Source of the DNA: Vreelandella neptunia
GTDB lineage: Bacteria > Pseudomonadota > Gammaproteobacteria > Pseudomonadales > Halomonadaceae
Direction: 5' to 3'
NCBI RefSeq assembly: GCF_022489065.1
Contig: NZ_JAKVTW010000015.1
Location: forward strand, 59,634-123,633
Length of the DNA stretch: 64,000 bases
A program made the translations under genes and the position numbers. Under the pieces are notes generated by a model, which ran no database searches, was not told the origin of the DNA, and saw only the letters and a program-made list of their open reading frames with translations. Below, in pieces: positions 44,461-54,493 of the stretch. Every line of letters starts with the position of its first letter. Within the stretch, counting starts at the first letter, position 1.

Positions 44461-45008
44461 TCACCTATTGAGGATGGCGCTGCTTGGTCAATACCCTTGA
44501 GCGGTTGACTGGTGGGCCTATCAGCATGCCCCTTGAGCGCATCAAGCAACTGTTGAAATTCAGGTAAATAAGTCGCGAACCGCTCTGCGGTTTGCGACTC
44601 CCACCACCACAGTGTTAGTGCATGGGGGGTCGACTGGAGTACCAATGCGTCCTGGGGCAAGCGCTCAAGCAGCGCTTTTAAAGGTATCTCGGCACTCTCT
44701 GGGAGTGGACGCAAAGGAGCTATACGCCAACGCCAACCGGCGTAATAGGGCGCTAACGCGTCGCTGGCATTACTGTCTCTTACCAACAGAAAATCCGGGC
44801 CAGGGCCCTCTTGGGAATAGTGCCAGCGATAGGAGGGCATGGTGCCTCTAAAATGATGCAGCGGCGGCTTTTCTAATTTGATAGTGACGCCCTGCTTTGA
44901 GATCTGCGAGCGTAAACCCTGTTGGCGTTTTTGACGTGGACTAGGCTTTAACCACATCACGGGCGCGATCACTAACATCAGAATAAAGACTATAATTAAC
45001 CAATCCAT
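44439..45008 (-). CDS. Membrane-anchored protein, function unknown
   Basis: 189 residues from the ATG at 45008 (opening MDWLIIVFILMLVIAPVMWL, one transmembrane helix); the upstream in-frame start at 45035 adds nine acidic residues. A basic stretch KPSPRQKRQQGLR follows the helix, then a soluble domain with many Trp residues and no known motif. The layout recalls YajC-like small anchored proteins but there is no clear family match. Convergent overlap of 22 nt with slyA. Confidence 0.65.
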   Translation of the reverse strand: MDWLIIVFILMLVIAPVMWLKPSPRQKRQQGLRSQISKQGVTIKLEKPPLHHFRGTMPSYRWHYSQEGPGPDFLLVRDSNASDALAPYYAGWRWRIAPLRPLPESAEIPLKALLERLPQDALVLQSTPHALTLWWWESQTAERFATYLPEFQQLLDALKGHADRPTSQPLKGIDQAAPSSIGDHEAGPS

Positions 45009-45190
45009 CTCTACATTTTCCTCCACATAAGCCACACTGAATACACTATCTCAGACACCATGACTCAGGTCGCTTTTTTGACTCAAGTCATTGTTAAAAC
45101 GCTAGCCATTGTTAAAAGAAGGCACGCCATCTAAAGTAAAGGTCATTGAACAAAGAGCCCCTTTGTTACACACCGCCAAGGAGATACGCC

Positions 45191-45643
45191 ATGAGCTATC
45201 ACCACATTTTAGTTGCCGTCGACTTAACCAAAGATTCCCACAAGATATTGGAACGCGCTGTCGTGATTGCGGAGCGCAACAACGGTGCCAAAATCTCCAT
45301 CATGCATACCCTGGAGCCGCTGGGGTTTGCCTACGGCGGCGATATTCCCATGGATCTCACCAGCATTCAGGACCAGCTGGATGACCACGCCAAAAAACGT
45401 CTGACAGAAATTGCCGCTCCGCACATCCCTGAAACCGATCAATACGTGGTTGTGGGCATGCCCGACACTGAAATTCACCGTTTTGCTGAAGAGCATGATG
45501 TGGACTTGATCGTGGTGGGCTCCCACGGCCGTCACGGCTTTGCTTTGCTGCTTGGCTCAACGTCTACCGGCGTACTGCACGGTGCACAGTGCGATGTTCT
45601 TGCTGTCCGCGTGGGCAAGAAAGGCGAAAAAAGCGACGAATAA
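45191..45643 (+). CDS. Universal stress protein, UspA family
   Basis: 150 residues from the ATG at 45191, preceded by AAGGAGAT; the frame from 45146 lacks a ribosome binding site. Opening MSYHHILVAVDLTKDSHKIL is the Usp strand 1 and ATP loop. The C-terminal GSHGRHGFALLLGSTS fits the G-2X-G-9X-G(S/T) nucleotide motif, so an ATP-binding Usp is likely. Cytosolic stress-response protein. A bidirectional terminator follows. Confidence 0.92.
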   Translation: MSYHHILVAVDLTKDSHKILERAVVIAERNNGAKISIMHTLEPLGFAYGGDIPMDLTSIQDQLDDHAKKRLTEIAAPHIPETDQYVVVGMPDTEIHRFAEEHDVDLIVVGSHGRHGFALLLGSTSTGVLHGAQCDVLAVRVGKKGEKSDE

Positions 45644-45664
45644 AAGCTAGTTTATTACCGACAA

Positions 45665-45689
45665 AAAAGGCGCCCATACGGCGCCTTTT
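45665..45689. terminator. Bidirectional terminator, usp / uup
   Basis: A perfect 10-bp stem AAAAGGCGCC/GGCGCCTTTT around a 5-nt loop. A and T tracts on the two sides serve both convergent genes. Confidence 0.85.
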
Positions 45690-45702
45690 ATCGTTGCTAA
45701 GT

Positions 45703-47619
45703 CTATTCTCCTGCGGCCATCGCTTCCAGCTCCATCCAGCGCTCCATGGCGACTTCTAGCGCTTTCTGCACTTTTTCGAGAGTTTGCAGCTTAGCTGTCA
45801 CGGCGTCCGCGTCCTGCTGATAGAAAGCAGGATCACCGATCTCACTCTCTAACGTCTCTACCTCCCCCTCGAGACGCTCTATTTCAGCGGGCAGAGCATC
45901 TAACTCACGCTGCAGATTATAGGAGAGCTTGACGCTTTTCTTCGCTGTTGCAGCAGGTGCTTCGGCTGCCTTTTTAGGCGCTTCCGAAGTAGGTTCGGTA
46001 CGCTGACGCGCCGCCCCTTCCCAAGGCGCTGGCGGCAACTTCCCACCCTGGCGAATCCAATCGGTATAGCCACCCACGTACTCACGCACAACGCCATCGC
46101 CTTCAAAGGCGAGCATGCTGGTCACCACGTTATCCATAAAGGTCCGGTCGTGAGAGACTAGCAGCAGCGTGCCATCGAAATCGAGCAGCAGCTCTTCAAG
46201 TAGCTCCAGGGTTTCCATGTCGAGATCGTTGGTGGGCTCATCAAGCACCAGCACGTTAGCTGGCTGTGTGAACAGCTTTGCCAACAGCAGGCGATTAGAC
46301 TCGCCACCGGAGAGCGCTTTTACCGGCTGGCGTACCCGCTCAGGTGTGAACAGAAAGTCCTGCAGGTAGCTCATCACGTGGCGATCTTTCCCGCCCACGC
46401 TGACGCGATCGCTGCCTTGGGCAACGTTGTCGTAGACGGTTTTATCAAGCTCTAAACCGGCACGCAGCTGGTCGAAATAGGCCACTTTTAGGTTAGTGCC
46501 CATCTGTACCTTGCCTTCAGTGGGTTCCAACTCCCCCAGCAGGATTTTAAGTAGGGTTGTCTTGCCCGCGCCGTTGCGTCCCAGAAAGCCAATACGGTCA
46601 CCGCGGAGTACTTCAAGGTTAATATCGCGCAGTATGACTTCATCCCCAAACCGCTGTGTGACGCCTTGCAGCTCCACTACGCGCTTGCCGGTGCGCTCAC
46701 CACGATCCACCGTTAGGTTGGCATTACCCTGGCGCTCACGACGTTGGCTACGCTCGTTGCGCATCGCTTCCAGCGCTCGAACCCGGCCTTCATTGCGGGT
46801 ACGCCGGGCTTTAACGCCCTGACGAATCCAGGCTTCTTCCTGGGCAAGTTTTTTATCGAACTCGGCATTCTCCCGCGCCTCTACTTCAAGCTCATGCTGC
46901 TTGCGGGCCTGATACTCTTCGTACTTACCGGGGTAACGCCCTAGCTGGCCACGGTCTAGCTCCAGAATGTTGGTCGCCAACTTGGATAAAAACGCCCTAT
47001 CGTGGGTAATCAGCAGTACCGCCCCATTAAACGCCAGCAGTTGCTCTTCCAACCAGGCGATGGTGTCTAAATCCAAATGGTTGGTAGGCTCATCGAGCAG
47101 CAGTAAATCCGGCTCGGCAACCAGCGCGCGGGCCAGCGCTACCCGACGGCGCCAGCCACCGGAGAGCGAGCTCATTTCTGCGGCAGGGGGTAGGCCTAAG
47201 CGGGTAAGCACGGTATCGATACGCTGATGGTAAGACCAGCCATCAATGGCTTCCAGGCGCGTTTGCAGGGTCGCCATGCGATCCATATCAGGATCGGGAT
47301 CATTGATCAGGTGGTCATACTCGGAGAGTAGCTCACCTGCTTCCGGCAGGCCTTGGGCGACCATATCGAAAATGGTCAAGCCAGATGACTCAGGTAACTC
47401 CTGGGCCAGCACGCCTATTTTCAGGCCAGGTGCGCGCCAGATGGAGCCATCGTCGGGAAGGATATCCCCCGCCACTAGCTTTAGCAGAGTGGACTTACCG
47501 GTGCCGTTGCGCCCGACCAGCGCCAGCCGCTCGCCTTTTTCAACCGTTAGGTCAGCGCGATTAAGTAATACATGGGTGCCGTAGGCGAGTTGCAGCTGTT
47601 CGAGTCGTAACAAGGTCAC
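45703..47619 (-). CDS. uup: ABC-F family ATPase Uup
   Basis: 638 residues from a GTG start with AGGAGG upstream. Two ABC cassettes: Walker A GRNGTGKSTLLKL (about 37) and GRNGAGKTTLLKI (about 350), signatures SLSGGWRRRVALARAL and ALSGGESNRLLLAKL, each with LLLDEPTNHLD or LVLDEPTNDLD. An arginine-rich linker lies between, and a C-terminal coiled coil (about 560-635) is typical of Uup. No membrane domain. ABC-F proteins act on ribosomes; Uup also affects transposon excision in E. coli. Confidence 0.93.
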   Translation of the reverse strand: MTLLRLEQLQLAYGTHVLLNRADLTVEKGERLALVGRNGTGKSTLLKLVAGDILPDDGSIWRAPGLKIGVLAQELPESSGLTIFDMVAQGLPEAGELLSEYDHLINDPDPDMDRMATLQTRLEAIDGWSYHQRIDTVLTRLGLPPAAEMSSLSGGWRRRVALARALVAEPDLLLLDEPTNHLDLDTIAWLEEQLLAFNGAVLLITHDRAFLSKLATNILELDRGQLGRYPGKYEEYQARKQHELEVEARENAEFDKKLAQEEAWIRQGVKARRTRNEGRVRALEAMRNERSQRRERQGNANLTVDRGERTGKRVVELQGVTQRFGDEVILRDINLEVLRGDRIGFLGRNGAGKTTLLKILLGELEPTEGKVQMGTNLKVAYFDQLRAGLELDKTVYDNVAQGSDRVSVGGKDRHVMSYLQDFLFTPERVRQPVKALSGGESNRLLLAKLFTQPANVLVLDEPTNDLDMETLELLEELLLDFDGTLLLVSHDRTFMDNVVTSMLAFEGDGVVREYVGGYTDWIRQGGKLPPAPWEGAARQRTEPTSEAPKKAAEAPAATAKKSVKLSYNLQRELDALPAEIERLEGEVETLESEIGDPAFYQQDADAVTAKLQTLEKVQKALEVAMERWMELEAMAAGE

Positions 47620-47786
47620 GCGGTGTCCTCCTAAATCGTGAGGCGCACAGTGTAACGCATGAGCGCGCCGGGAGGGGGAACGTTATAGCGCTGAACCGTA
47701 TAGAGCGAAAACCGTCAGCGTGGTACCGTTTTCCAGCCAGTACAATAACCCTATCAAAAGACACTATTTTTAAAGGCGGGCTGACA

Positions 47787-48800
47787 GTGACCGTGACCGT
47801 CTCAATGCATTTCGTCAACGAACTGTTTAAAGGCATACCCAACACTGCAACCCCGTCCGCCCGTTACCTAGAGCGGGCGGGTATCTCACCCTTTTTACTC
47901 TCGGCTCCCCATGGTCGCGTTACGGTTGAGCAGTTTGCTGAGCTGTATCGCGGCTTAGTGAACGAGCTGGATGACGAAACCCCGGGCTTTTTCTCCCGCC
48001 CACTGCGGGGTGGCACTCTGAAACTGCTCTGTTTAAGTATGCTGGATGCACCGAATTTACAGGTGGCGCTGCACCGCTATACGCAGTTTTTTCGTATTCT
48101 GCTCGATGATTTTGGCTATGCGTTTACCCTGGAAGGAGACCTTGCCCGCATGGCGCTGGTGGAGTATGCTCCCCTGGTCGGTAGCCGTATTTTAATTCAT
48201 GAGCTGATGCTCAAGCTGTTTCACGGCATCGCGTCGTGGATGATTGCGCGTAAAATTCCGCCTATTTTAATGGAGTGCGCCTACGCTCAGCCGCCCCATA
48301 GCGCTGATTATCTCTATTTTTATCCTGGCACGGTGCGCTTTGAGCAGCCGCAAACGGCGATCTATATTGATCGCGACTTGCTTGACCACCCTATTAGACA
48401 AACTAAAAAACACCTGGGTGCCTTTCTAAAGCGCGCACCGGCGGACTGGTTCTATGTGTCGTTTGCTGATCGCCTCCTCACTCACCGAGTACGCGAACAC
48501 CTCTCACGCCATCTAACCACCTCCGGCACAGTGCATAGCGTCGCCGATGCGCTGCATATGTCCGCACGTACTCTGGCCCGGCATTTAAAGCAGGAAGGCA
48601 CTCACTTCCAGGCGGTCAAGGATGAGTATCGCAGAGATGTCGCCATTCAAGCACTCACCTGCAGCGAGAAGCCGCTGATCAGCATCGCGGAGGCGTTGAG
48701 CTTTGAGGATCTAGCCTGCTTTAGCCGGGCTTTCAAAACCTGGACAGGCAATTCGCCCGCCGCATATCGCAAAGCACGCACGGCGGGCAGAGTTAATTGA
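47787..48800 (+). CDS. AraC family regulator with arabinose-binding-like N-terminal domain
   Basis: 337 residues from GTG at 47787; the ATG at 47805 is an alternative. The long N-terminal domain (about 20-220) fits the ARABD type found in OruR/ArgR-like regulators of catabolic genes. The C-terminal helix-turn-helix pair includes TVHSVADALHMSARTLARHLKQEG and ISIAEALSFEDLACFSRAFKTWTGNSPAAYRK. It ends 5 nt before the convergent acyl-CoA ligase gene and is the only regulator near this catabolic cluster. It probably controls it in response to an acyl compound; this is inference. Confidence 0.83.
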   Translation: MTVTVSMHFVNELFKGIPNTATPSARYLERAGISPFLLSAPHGRVTVEQFAELYRGLVNELDDETPGFFSRPLRGGTLKLLCLSMLDAPNLQVALHRYTQFFRILLDDFGYAFTLEGDLARMALVEYAPLVGSRILIHELMLKLFHGIASWMIARKIPPILMECAYAQPPHSADYLYFYPGTVRFEQPQTAIYIDRDLLDHPIRQTKKHLGAFLKRAPADWFYVSFADRLLTHRVREHLSRHLTTSGTVHSVADALHMSARTLARHLKQEGTHFQAVKDEYRRDVAIQALTCSEKPLISIAEALSFEDLACFSRAFKTWTGNSPAAYRKARTAGRVN

Positions 48801-48805
48801 AGCCT

Positions 48806-50458
48806 CTAAATTTCGGTGCGAATACGTTTTTTATCCAGCTTGCCTACGCTGGTTTTGGGTATAACATCCACAAAGCGAATCATACTGGGAATTGCCCAGC
48901 GGTTGAGTTTGCCCTCAGTGACAAACTGCTCTAAAAACGCCTGCACAGATTCCACAGTGGGCGGGTTGTTCATATCCACTGGGACGGCTAGTGCAGCAGG
49001 ACGCTCTCCCCACTTATCGTCCGCCACACCGATCACCGCCACTTCGGCAATACCTGGACACTGGCTGATATAGCTCTCCAGCTCCAACGACGAGAGCCAC
49101 TCGCCACCTGTCTTGATCACGTCTTTGATGCGGTCGCTAATGGTCAGGAAGCCCCGCTCATCGAGTGAGCCTACATCCCCGGTATGCAGCCAGCCGTTGC
49201 GCCATAGCTCCGCACTGCGTTTCTCCTCTTTGTAGTAAGCCTGGGTCAGCCAAGGTGCCTGAACGCGAACTTCGCCAACGCTTTTTCCATCGCTGGGAAG
49301 CGGCTCGCCGTCAGCATCGACCACCTGTAGTTTGACCAGCGGTATTGGCAGGCCTGCTTTACAGCGCCAGGGTAGCTGGGTCTCAAAATCGGCCTCGGCA
49401 ATATCATGCGGCAGAATATCGGCAGTGAGTAGCGGGCAGGTTTCCGACATACCGTAAGCACTGCGGGTATCAATGCCCAGCTCCCATGCTTTACTGGCCA
49501 GCGCTTGGGTTAACGCACTCCCGCCCACCAACACTTTCCAACCGGAGAGGTCGACCTGCTTTGAGGCGATGGCCTCGGCGCTGACCACCATGTTGAGAAG
49601 AGTCGGCACGCAGTGAGAAAAATCAACTTTCTCGCTTACTAGTAACTTGACCAGCATTTCTGGCTCGTAACGGCCGGGATAAACCTGGGTCGCCCCCATC
49701 AGCGTGGCGGTATACGGCACCCCCCAGGCGTGAACGTGAAACATGGGGGTAATCGGCATATAGACCTTGTCGCGGTTAAGCAGCTCAAAACCGGGGGCCT
49801 GGAAAGCACTGGCCTCGCCCAAGGTATGCAGCACTAACTGGCGGTGGGTAAAGAAAACCCCTTTGGGGTTACCCGTAGTGCCGGTGGTATAGAACAGCGT
49901 GGCAACGGCGTTTTCATCAAAGGTTGGGAAATCGTAATGGGTGGCCTGCTGGCTTAACAGTGCCTCAAACTCGCCTACCAGTGGCAAAGTGGTGTCGACT
50001 GTTTGCGGGGCCTCCTGACACAGCAGATAGCCACGCACCTGGGGAAGCTTATCGGCCAGCGGCTCAAGCAGCGGCACAAACTCTTCGTGCACAATGACGA
50101 AAACGTCTTCGGCGTGCTCCATGGTGTAGAGAATTTGCTCCGGGGCTAAGCGCACATTCACCGTGTGGAGCACTGCGCCGATCATCGGGATCGCAAAGAA
50201 GCACTCCAGATAGCGGTGGCTATCCCAATCCAACACCGCTACCACATCGCCCGCTTGAACGCCCTGAGAGGTCAACGTATGAGCCAGTTGATGTACCCGC
50301 TCACGAAAGCGCTCGTAGCTGTGGCGACTCTGATCCCGGTAGACAATCTGGTTATCGCCCGCCATGCGCACGCCTGCTTCCAGCAGGTCACCAATCATCA
50401 GGCCAGGGTTTGTCGCCGAGGCCGCGGCGGGTAAAATTTTCGGGGTAACGGAAGACAT
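48806..50458 (-). CDS. Acyl-CoA ligase (AMP-forming, fatty-acid-type)
   Basis: 550 residues from the ATG at 50458, with AGGAG upstream. ANL superfamily: P-loop-like YTTGTTGNPKGVFFTHRQ (about residue 185), the AYGMSETCPLL motif, the hinge LHTGDVGSLDERGFLTISDR-IKDVIKTGGEWLSS, and catalytic Lys near the end in KTSVGKLDKKRIR. Activates a medium- or long-chain acid with CoA. It lies 35-40 nt downstream of the thiolase gene in the same leftward cluster. Confidence 0.9.
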   Translation of the reverse strand: MSSVTPKILPAAASATNPGLMIGDLLEAGVRMAGDNQIVYRDQSRHSYERFRERVHQLAHTLTSQGVQAGDVVAVLDWDSHRYLECFFAIPMIGAVLHTVNVRLAPEQILYTMEHAEDVFVIVHEEFVPLLEPLADKLPQVRGYLLCQEAPQTVDTTLPLVGEFEALLSQQATHYDFPTFDENAVATLFYTTGTTGNPKGVFFTHRQLVLHTLGEASAFQAPGFELLNRDKVYMPITPMFHVHAWGVPYTATLMGATQVYPGRYEPEMLVKLLVSEKVDFSHCVPTLLNMVVSAEAIASKQVDLSGWKVLVGGSALTQALASKAWELGIDTRSAYGMSETCPLLTADILPHDIAEADFETQLPWRCKAGLPIPLVKLQVVDADGEPLPSDGKSVGEVRVQAPWLTQAYYKEEKRSAELWRNGWLHTGDVGSLDERGFLTISDRIKDVIKTGGEWLSSLELESYISQCPGIAEVAVIGVADDKWGERPAALAVPVDMNNPPTVESVQAFLEQFVTEGKLNRWAIPSMIRFVDVIPKTSVGKLDKKRIRTEI

Positions 50459-50499
50459 AAACACTCCTGTGAGCTTGTTCTTGTTTCAATAAAGGCGTT

Positions 50500-51687
50500 T
50501 TAGCCGCGCTCGATCAGCAGAGCAATCCCCTGCCCGCCACCAATGCACAGCGTTATCAATCCGTAGCGGCCGTTAATACGCTCCAATTCGTGTAGCGCTT
50601 TAAGAATCAGAATAGCCCCCGTGGCCCCTACTGGGTGCCCCAAGGCAACCGCGCCGCCGTTAGGGTTTAGCTTCTCTAGCGGGAAGCCCAACGTTTCCGC
50701 CACCGCCATGGCTTGGGCAGCAAAGGCTTCATTCGATTCAATCACATCAATATCGTTGATACTAAGCCCCGCCTGATGCAGGCAGCGTTTGACCGCAGGA
50801 ATCGGCCCGAGGCCCATTAGCTTCGGATCAACGCCAGCGCTGGTGGCAACACGTAGATGCGCCCTGGGCGTTAGGCCGCGCTGTGCGGCTTCATCGCTAT
50901 GGGCTAGCACTAAGGTGGCCGCGCCGTCGTTAATTCCCGAAGCATTGCCTGCAGTAACCACACCGTCTTTTTGGAAGGCGGGTTTAAGCCGCGCTAAATC
51001 GCTAAGTTGGACGCTATCGCGCACATGTTCATCACGGGAAAATAGGCTGGTTTGCTTACCTCGGCTGACTTCCACCGCTACAATTTGCTCGTCAAAGCGG
51101 CCTTCCGCGATGGCACGCGCCGCTTTTTGATGGCTCTCCAGGGCAAATTGATCCAGCTGTTCGCGGCTTAAGCCATACTGTTTCGCAATGTTCTCGGCGG
51201 TGCAGCCCATATGACCGCTGCCGAAGGGGTCGCTCAAGATGCCTAGGGTTAAATCCTCAACGTTCACATCACCCATACGCACGCCGTTGCGCGCTTGAGG
51301 AGGCAGTAGATAAGCCCCGCGTGACATCGACTCAGCGCCACCTGCTAGCGCTAGGCGGCTATCGCCCATGACAATTTGTTGGGCGGCAGATACCACCGCC
51401 TGGACACCTGATCCACATAGCCGATTGACGTTGAAGGCACCGGCCTCTTTCGGCACGCCCGCTTCAAGGGCAATATGCCGCGCCAGATAGGCGTCCTGAG
51501 GGCCAGTGGTAATGATATGGCCATACACGGAGTGATCGATATCGCCGCCCTCAACGCCTGACCGGCGCAACGCCTCTTTGGCGGTTATCTCCCCCAACTC
51601 AAACGGCGCCTTGGTTGAGAGCGAACCGCCAAAACTCCCGATCGCGGTACGAGCGCCGCCTAAAATCACTACATCATCCAACCGCAT
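50500..51687 (-). CDS. Acetyl-CoA C-acyltransferase, BktB-like thiolase
   Basis: 395 residues. Catalytic Cys in NRLCGSGVQAVVSA (about residue 90), His in NPNGGAVALGHPVGATGA, and second Cys in TLCIGGGQGIA. The sequence is of the degradative/biosynthetic acetyl-CoA acetyltransferase type, like BktB, and is clearly different from the FadA copy. It would cleave a 3-ketoacyl-CoA at the end of this catabolic route, or act in the reverse direction. AGAGGAG precedes the ATG. Confidence 0.9.
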   Translation of the reverse strand: MRLDDVVILGGARTAIGSFGGSLSTKAPFELGEITAKEALRRSGVEGGDIDHSVYGHIITTGPQDAYLARHIALEAGVPKEAGAFNVNRLCGSGVQAVVSAAQQIVMGDSRLALAGGAESMSRGAYLLPPQARNGVRMGDVNVEDLTLGILSDPFGSGHMGCTAENIAKQYGLSREQLDQFALESHQKAARAIAEGRFDEQIVAVEVSRGKQTSLFSRDEHVRDSVQLSDLARLKPAFQKDGVVTAGNASGINDGAATLVLAHSDEAAQRGLTPRAHLRVATSAGVDPKLMGLGPIPAVKRCLHQAGLSINDIDVIESNEAFAAQAMAVAETLGFPLEKLNPNGGAVALGHPVGATGAILILKALHELERINGRYGLITLCIGGGQGIALLIERG

Positions 51688-51725
51688 GGTTCTCTCCTCT
51701 CTTCAATCTGTGCGCAAACACCTGG

Positions 51726-52874
51726 CTAAGCCACTTTGCCCAGCAGCGAGCGGGCTACCACTTCTTTCATAATTTCCGAGCTACCGGCATAAATCGTTTG
51801 TACCCGGGCATCTAAATAGAAGCGTGAAATGGGGTATTCGTGGGTGTAGCCGTAACCACCAAATAGCTGCAGGCAACGATCTACCGCTTGGCACTGCAGC
51901 TCACTTAACTGAAGTTTTAGAATCGCGGCGTCAGTGCTGCTCATCGTGCCCTTGCGGTACTTTTCCACGCAGTGCTCAAAGTAGGCGCGCGCCACATCCA
52001 ATTGAGCTTTGATCTCAGCAAGCGTAAAGCGGGTATTTTGAAAGTCCGCCACTCGCTGACCAAATGCTTGGCGCTGCTGCACGTACGCCAAGGTCAACGC
52101 CAGCGCGCCCTCTACGGCACCCAACGCCTGCGCTCCTACCCCCAGACGTTCCCGGGGCAGCTCCCGCATTAAGTAACGAAACCCAGCGCCCTCTTCACCC
52201 AGCAGCGCATAATGGGGTAGCTGCATCTGATCAAAGGCAAGCTCGGCGGTGTCACTGGCGTGCTGGCCAATCTTTTTAATCGGTTTACCCCGCGAGAAGC
52301 CGGGTAAATGGGTATCGACCAAAAACAGCGAGACCCCTTTGGCACCAGCAGAAGGATCCGTTTTGGCACACACAATCACCAGATCGGCAAACTGGCCATT
52401 GGTGATAAAAATTTTGCTGCCGGTTAACTCCCAGCCATCATTAGTGCGCTTAGCCCGGGTTCTCATTGCGGCAAGATCACTACCGGCGCTAGGCTCAGTC
52501 ATAGCAATAGCCCCAAGACACTCTCCACGTACCATGGCAGGCAGCCACTGCTCATGCTGGGCCGCTGTTCCCAGATTCTGTAGGTAGGGCATCACGATAT
52601 TGGCGTGGATGTTGTAGGCGCTGGCTAAACCGCCAAATCCTTGTCGCGACAGCTCCTCCAGCGCCAATTGTGTGATGGCGATATCAGCCCCTGACCCGCC
52701 GTGCTGTTCGTCAAGATCAATACCGAGCAGCCCTGCAGCACCCAGCGCATGCCACAACGAACGAGGCATTTCGCCTGCGGCCTCCCACTCATCATAGAAT
52801 GGGGCAACCTCCTGACTGAGGCAGCGCTTAATCATGGCGTGAAATAGCTCGGTCGTTTGCGCGTCCATGTTCAT
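51726..52874 (-). CDS. Acyl-CoA dehydrogenase
   Basis: 382 residues, normal length. Conserved blocks: GAIAMTEPSAGSDLAAMRTRAKR (FAD/substrate side), GSKIFITNGQFADLVIVCAKT, the region LFGGYGYTHEYPISRFYLDARVQTIYAGSSEIMKEV with the usual C-terminal FAD loop and the position of the catalytic base. FAD-dependent formation of the 2,3-enoyl-CoA. Start ATG overlaps the stop of the upstream ligase gene (ATGA); the ATG six bases later has a better-placed AAAGGA. Part of the leftward cluster. Confidence 0.92.
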   Translation of the reverse strand: MNMDAQTTELFHAMIKRCLSQEVAPFYDEWEAAGEMPRSLWHALGAAGLLGIDLDEQHGGSGADIAITQLALEELSRQGFGGLASAYNIHANIVMPYLQNLGTAAQHEQWLPAMVRGECLGAIAMTEPSAGSDLAAMRTRAKRTNDGWELTGSKIFITNGQFADLVIVCAKTDPSAGAKGVSLFLVDTHLPGFSRGKPIKKIGQHASDTAELAFDQMQLPHYALLGEEGAGFRYLMRELPRERLGVGAQALGAVEGALALTLAYVQQRQAFGQRVADFQNTRFTLAEIKAQLDVARAYFEHCVEKYRKGTMSSTDAAILKLQLSELQCQAVDRCLQLFGGYGYTHEYPISRFYLDARVQTIYAGSSEIMKEVVARSLLGKVA

Positions 52875-54454
52875 CCTTTAAGTTCTTGACGTAGATGGCG
52901 TTTGAGAATTTTGCCTGCCGTACTCTTGGGCAGCGCATCGGCAAAGAGGATATGTTTAGGCACTTTATAGGGCGCCATCAGCGTTTTGGCGTGATGGATC
53001 AACTCCTCCTCGCTTGCCTCTTGGCCTTCTTTCAATACTACGACTGCCGTAATGGCTTCGATCCACTTCTCGTCGGGTTGACCGATTACTGCCACTTCGG
53101 AAACCGCCGGGTGCTTAAACAGCCCCTCCTCCACCTCACGGCTCGCGACCAGTATGCCCCCGGTATTGATTACGTCTTTAATGCGATCAACGACATATAA
53201 GTAACCCGCTTCATCGAAGTAGCCCACGTCCCCCGAGTGGAACCAGCCGCCTTGAAACGCCTCTTCAGTCATCGCCGCTTTATCCCAGTAGCCCTTCATA
53301 AGCTGCGGGGAGCGGTGGACGATTTCTCCGTGCTCGCCATGAGGGACGTCGTTCATCTCAAGGTCGACGATGCGGGTTTCCACCGTCAAAATGGGCCGTC
53401 CGGCTGAAGCGGGTCGTGCGGCGTGCTCGTCAGGGCGCAGCACGGTCGCCAAGGGGGCGATTTCGCTCTGCCCATAGCAGTTATAGAGCCCTACGCCCGG
53501 TATGCGCTGCTGCAGCTCTTCCAGTACCGGTACCGGCATAATTGAGGCGCCGTAATAGGCTTTATTGAGTGCACTTAGGTCAAAGCGCTCAAATTCAGCG
53601 TGGCGCAGCAGGCTAATCCAGACCGTGGGTGGGGCAAAAAATGATGCGATCTGGTGCTCAGCTATAGCCCTTAAGCACAGCTCGGGAAGCGGTGCTTCCA
53701 ACAAGTAAACAGGAGCACCCAACAGCAAGGCAGGCATTAGAAAGACGTGCATTTGCGCTGAATGGTAGAGCGGTAGCGCAGCCAACATGGCCTCGCTGCC
53801 TTTGATATCCAGCTCAACCATGCAGGCCATATATTCGGCCATTAATGCCTGATGGGTCATCATCGCGGCTTTTGGCGCGGCGGTGGTGCCCGAGGTATAG
53901 AGCAGTTGCGCCAGGCTTGAGCCGTCGACCGTGACACTGGGTTCTTCACTGCTGGATTGTTCACTACGGAGCTCTTCACCACCGGGCTCTGACGTTGCAT
54001 AAGCCAGCACATCAAAGCTACCTGAATCGCGTCCCTGCTCTGCGTGCAGGGTGCCCATCAGGGCTAGATTCAAGTCTTCGGTGGCAGCAGTTACTTTGTC
54101 GGTAAGACTCCCATCGCTGAGTAAACCTGCTGCTCCCGACTGATCAAGAATGTAGCGCAGCTCATCACTACTTAAAGCGAAATTGATCGGCACATGCACC
54201 AATCCGGCTTTCGTCGCGGCCAGCCAGGCGATGACGTAGGCGTCGGAGTTTTTTCCATACACCGCTAGCCGATCCCCCGGCGCTAGCCCCGCTGCCAGTA
54301 AGCCATTGGCGACACGGTTAGCGGCTTGGTTGAGTGCTTGATAACGCCATTGACGTTCACCAAACACCAGCGCCAACTGGTGCGAATATTTTCTAGCGCT
54401 GCGATTTAACGCGGCCCCGATACTGTTTTGCTGAATCACAGATGTTTCAGACAT
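52871..54454 (-). CDS. Acyl-CoA ligase (AMP-forming), second copy
   Basis: 527 residues from the ATG at 54454, with GAGGAT upstream. ANL enzyme: LLYTSGTTAAPKAAMMTH (about residue 180), YNCYGQSEIAPLA, WFHSGDVGYFDEAGYLYVVDRIKDVINTGG hinge, and KSTAGKILKRHLR with the catalytic Lys. It resembles FadD13/long-chain-fatty-acid ligases and is not closely similar to the ligase at 48806, so the two probably activate different substrates. First enzyme gene of the cluster, 33-40 nt downstream of the periplasmic binding protein. Confidence 0.9.
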   Translation of the reverse strand: MSETSVIQQNSIGAALNRSARKYSHQLALVFGERQWRYQALNQAANRVANGLLAAGLAPGDRLAVYGKNSDAYVIAWLAATKAGLVHVPINFALSSDELRYILDQSGAAGLLSDGSLTDKVTAATEDLNLALMGTLHAEQGRDSGSFDVLAYATSEPGGEELRSEQSSSEEPSVTVDGSSLAQLLYTSGTTAAPKAAMMTHQALMAEYMACMVELDIKGSEAMLAALPLYHSAQMHVFLMPALLLGAPVYLLEAPLPELCLRAIAEHQIASFFAPPTVWISLLRHAEFERFDLSALNKAYYGASIMPVPVLEELQQRIPGVGLYNCYGQSEIAPLATVLRPDEHAARPASAGRPILTVETRIVDLEMNDVPHGEHGEIVHRSPQLMKGYWDKAAMTEEAFQGGWFHSGDVGYFDEAGYLYVVDRIKDVINTGGILVASREVEEGLFKHPAVSEVAVIGQPDEKWIEAITAVVVLKEGQEASEEELIHHAKTLMAPYKVPKHILFADALPKSTAGKILKRHLRQELKG

Positions 54455-54493
54455 GCCCAATCCTCTGAGTTGTTGTAGCGAATTGGCAGCGAT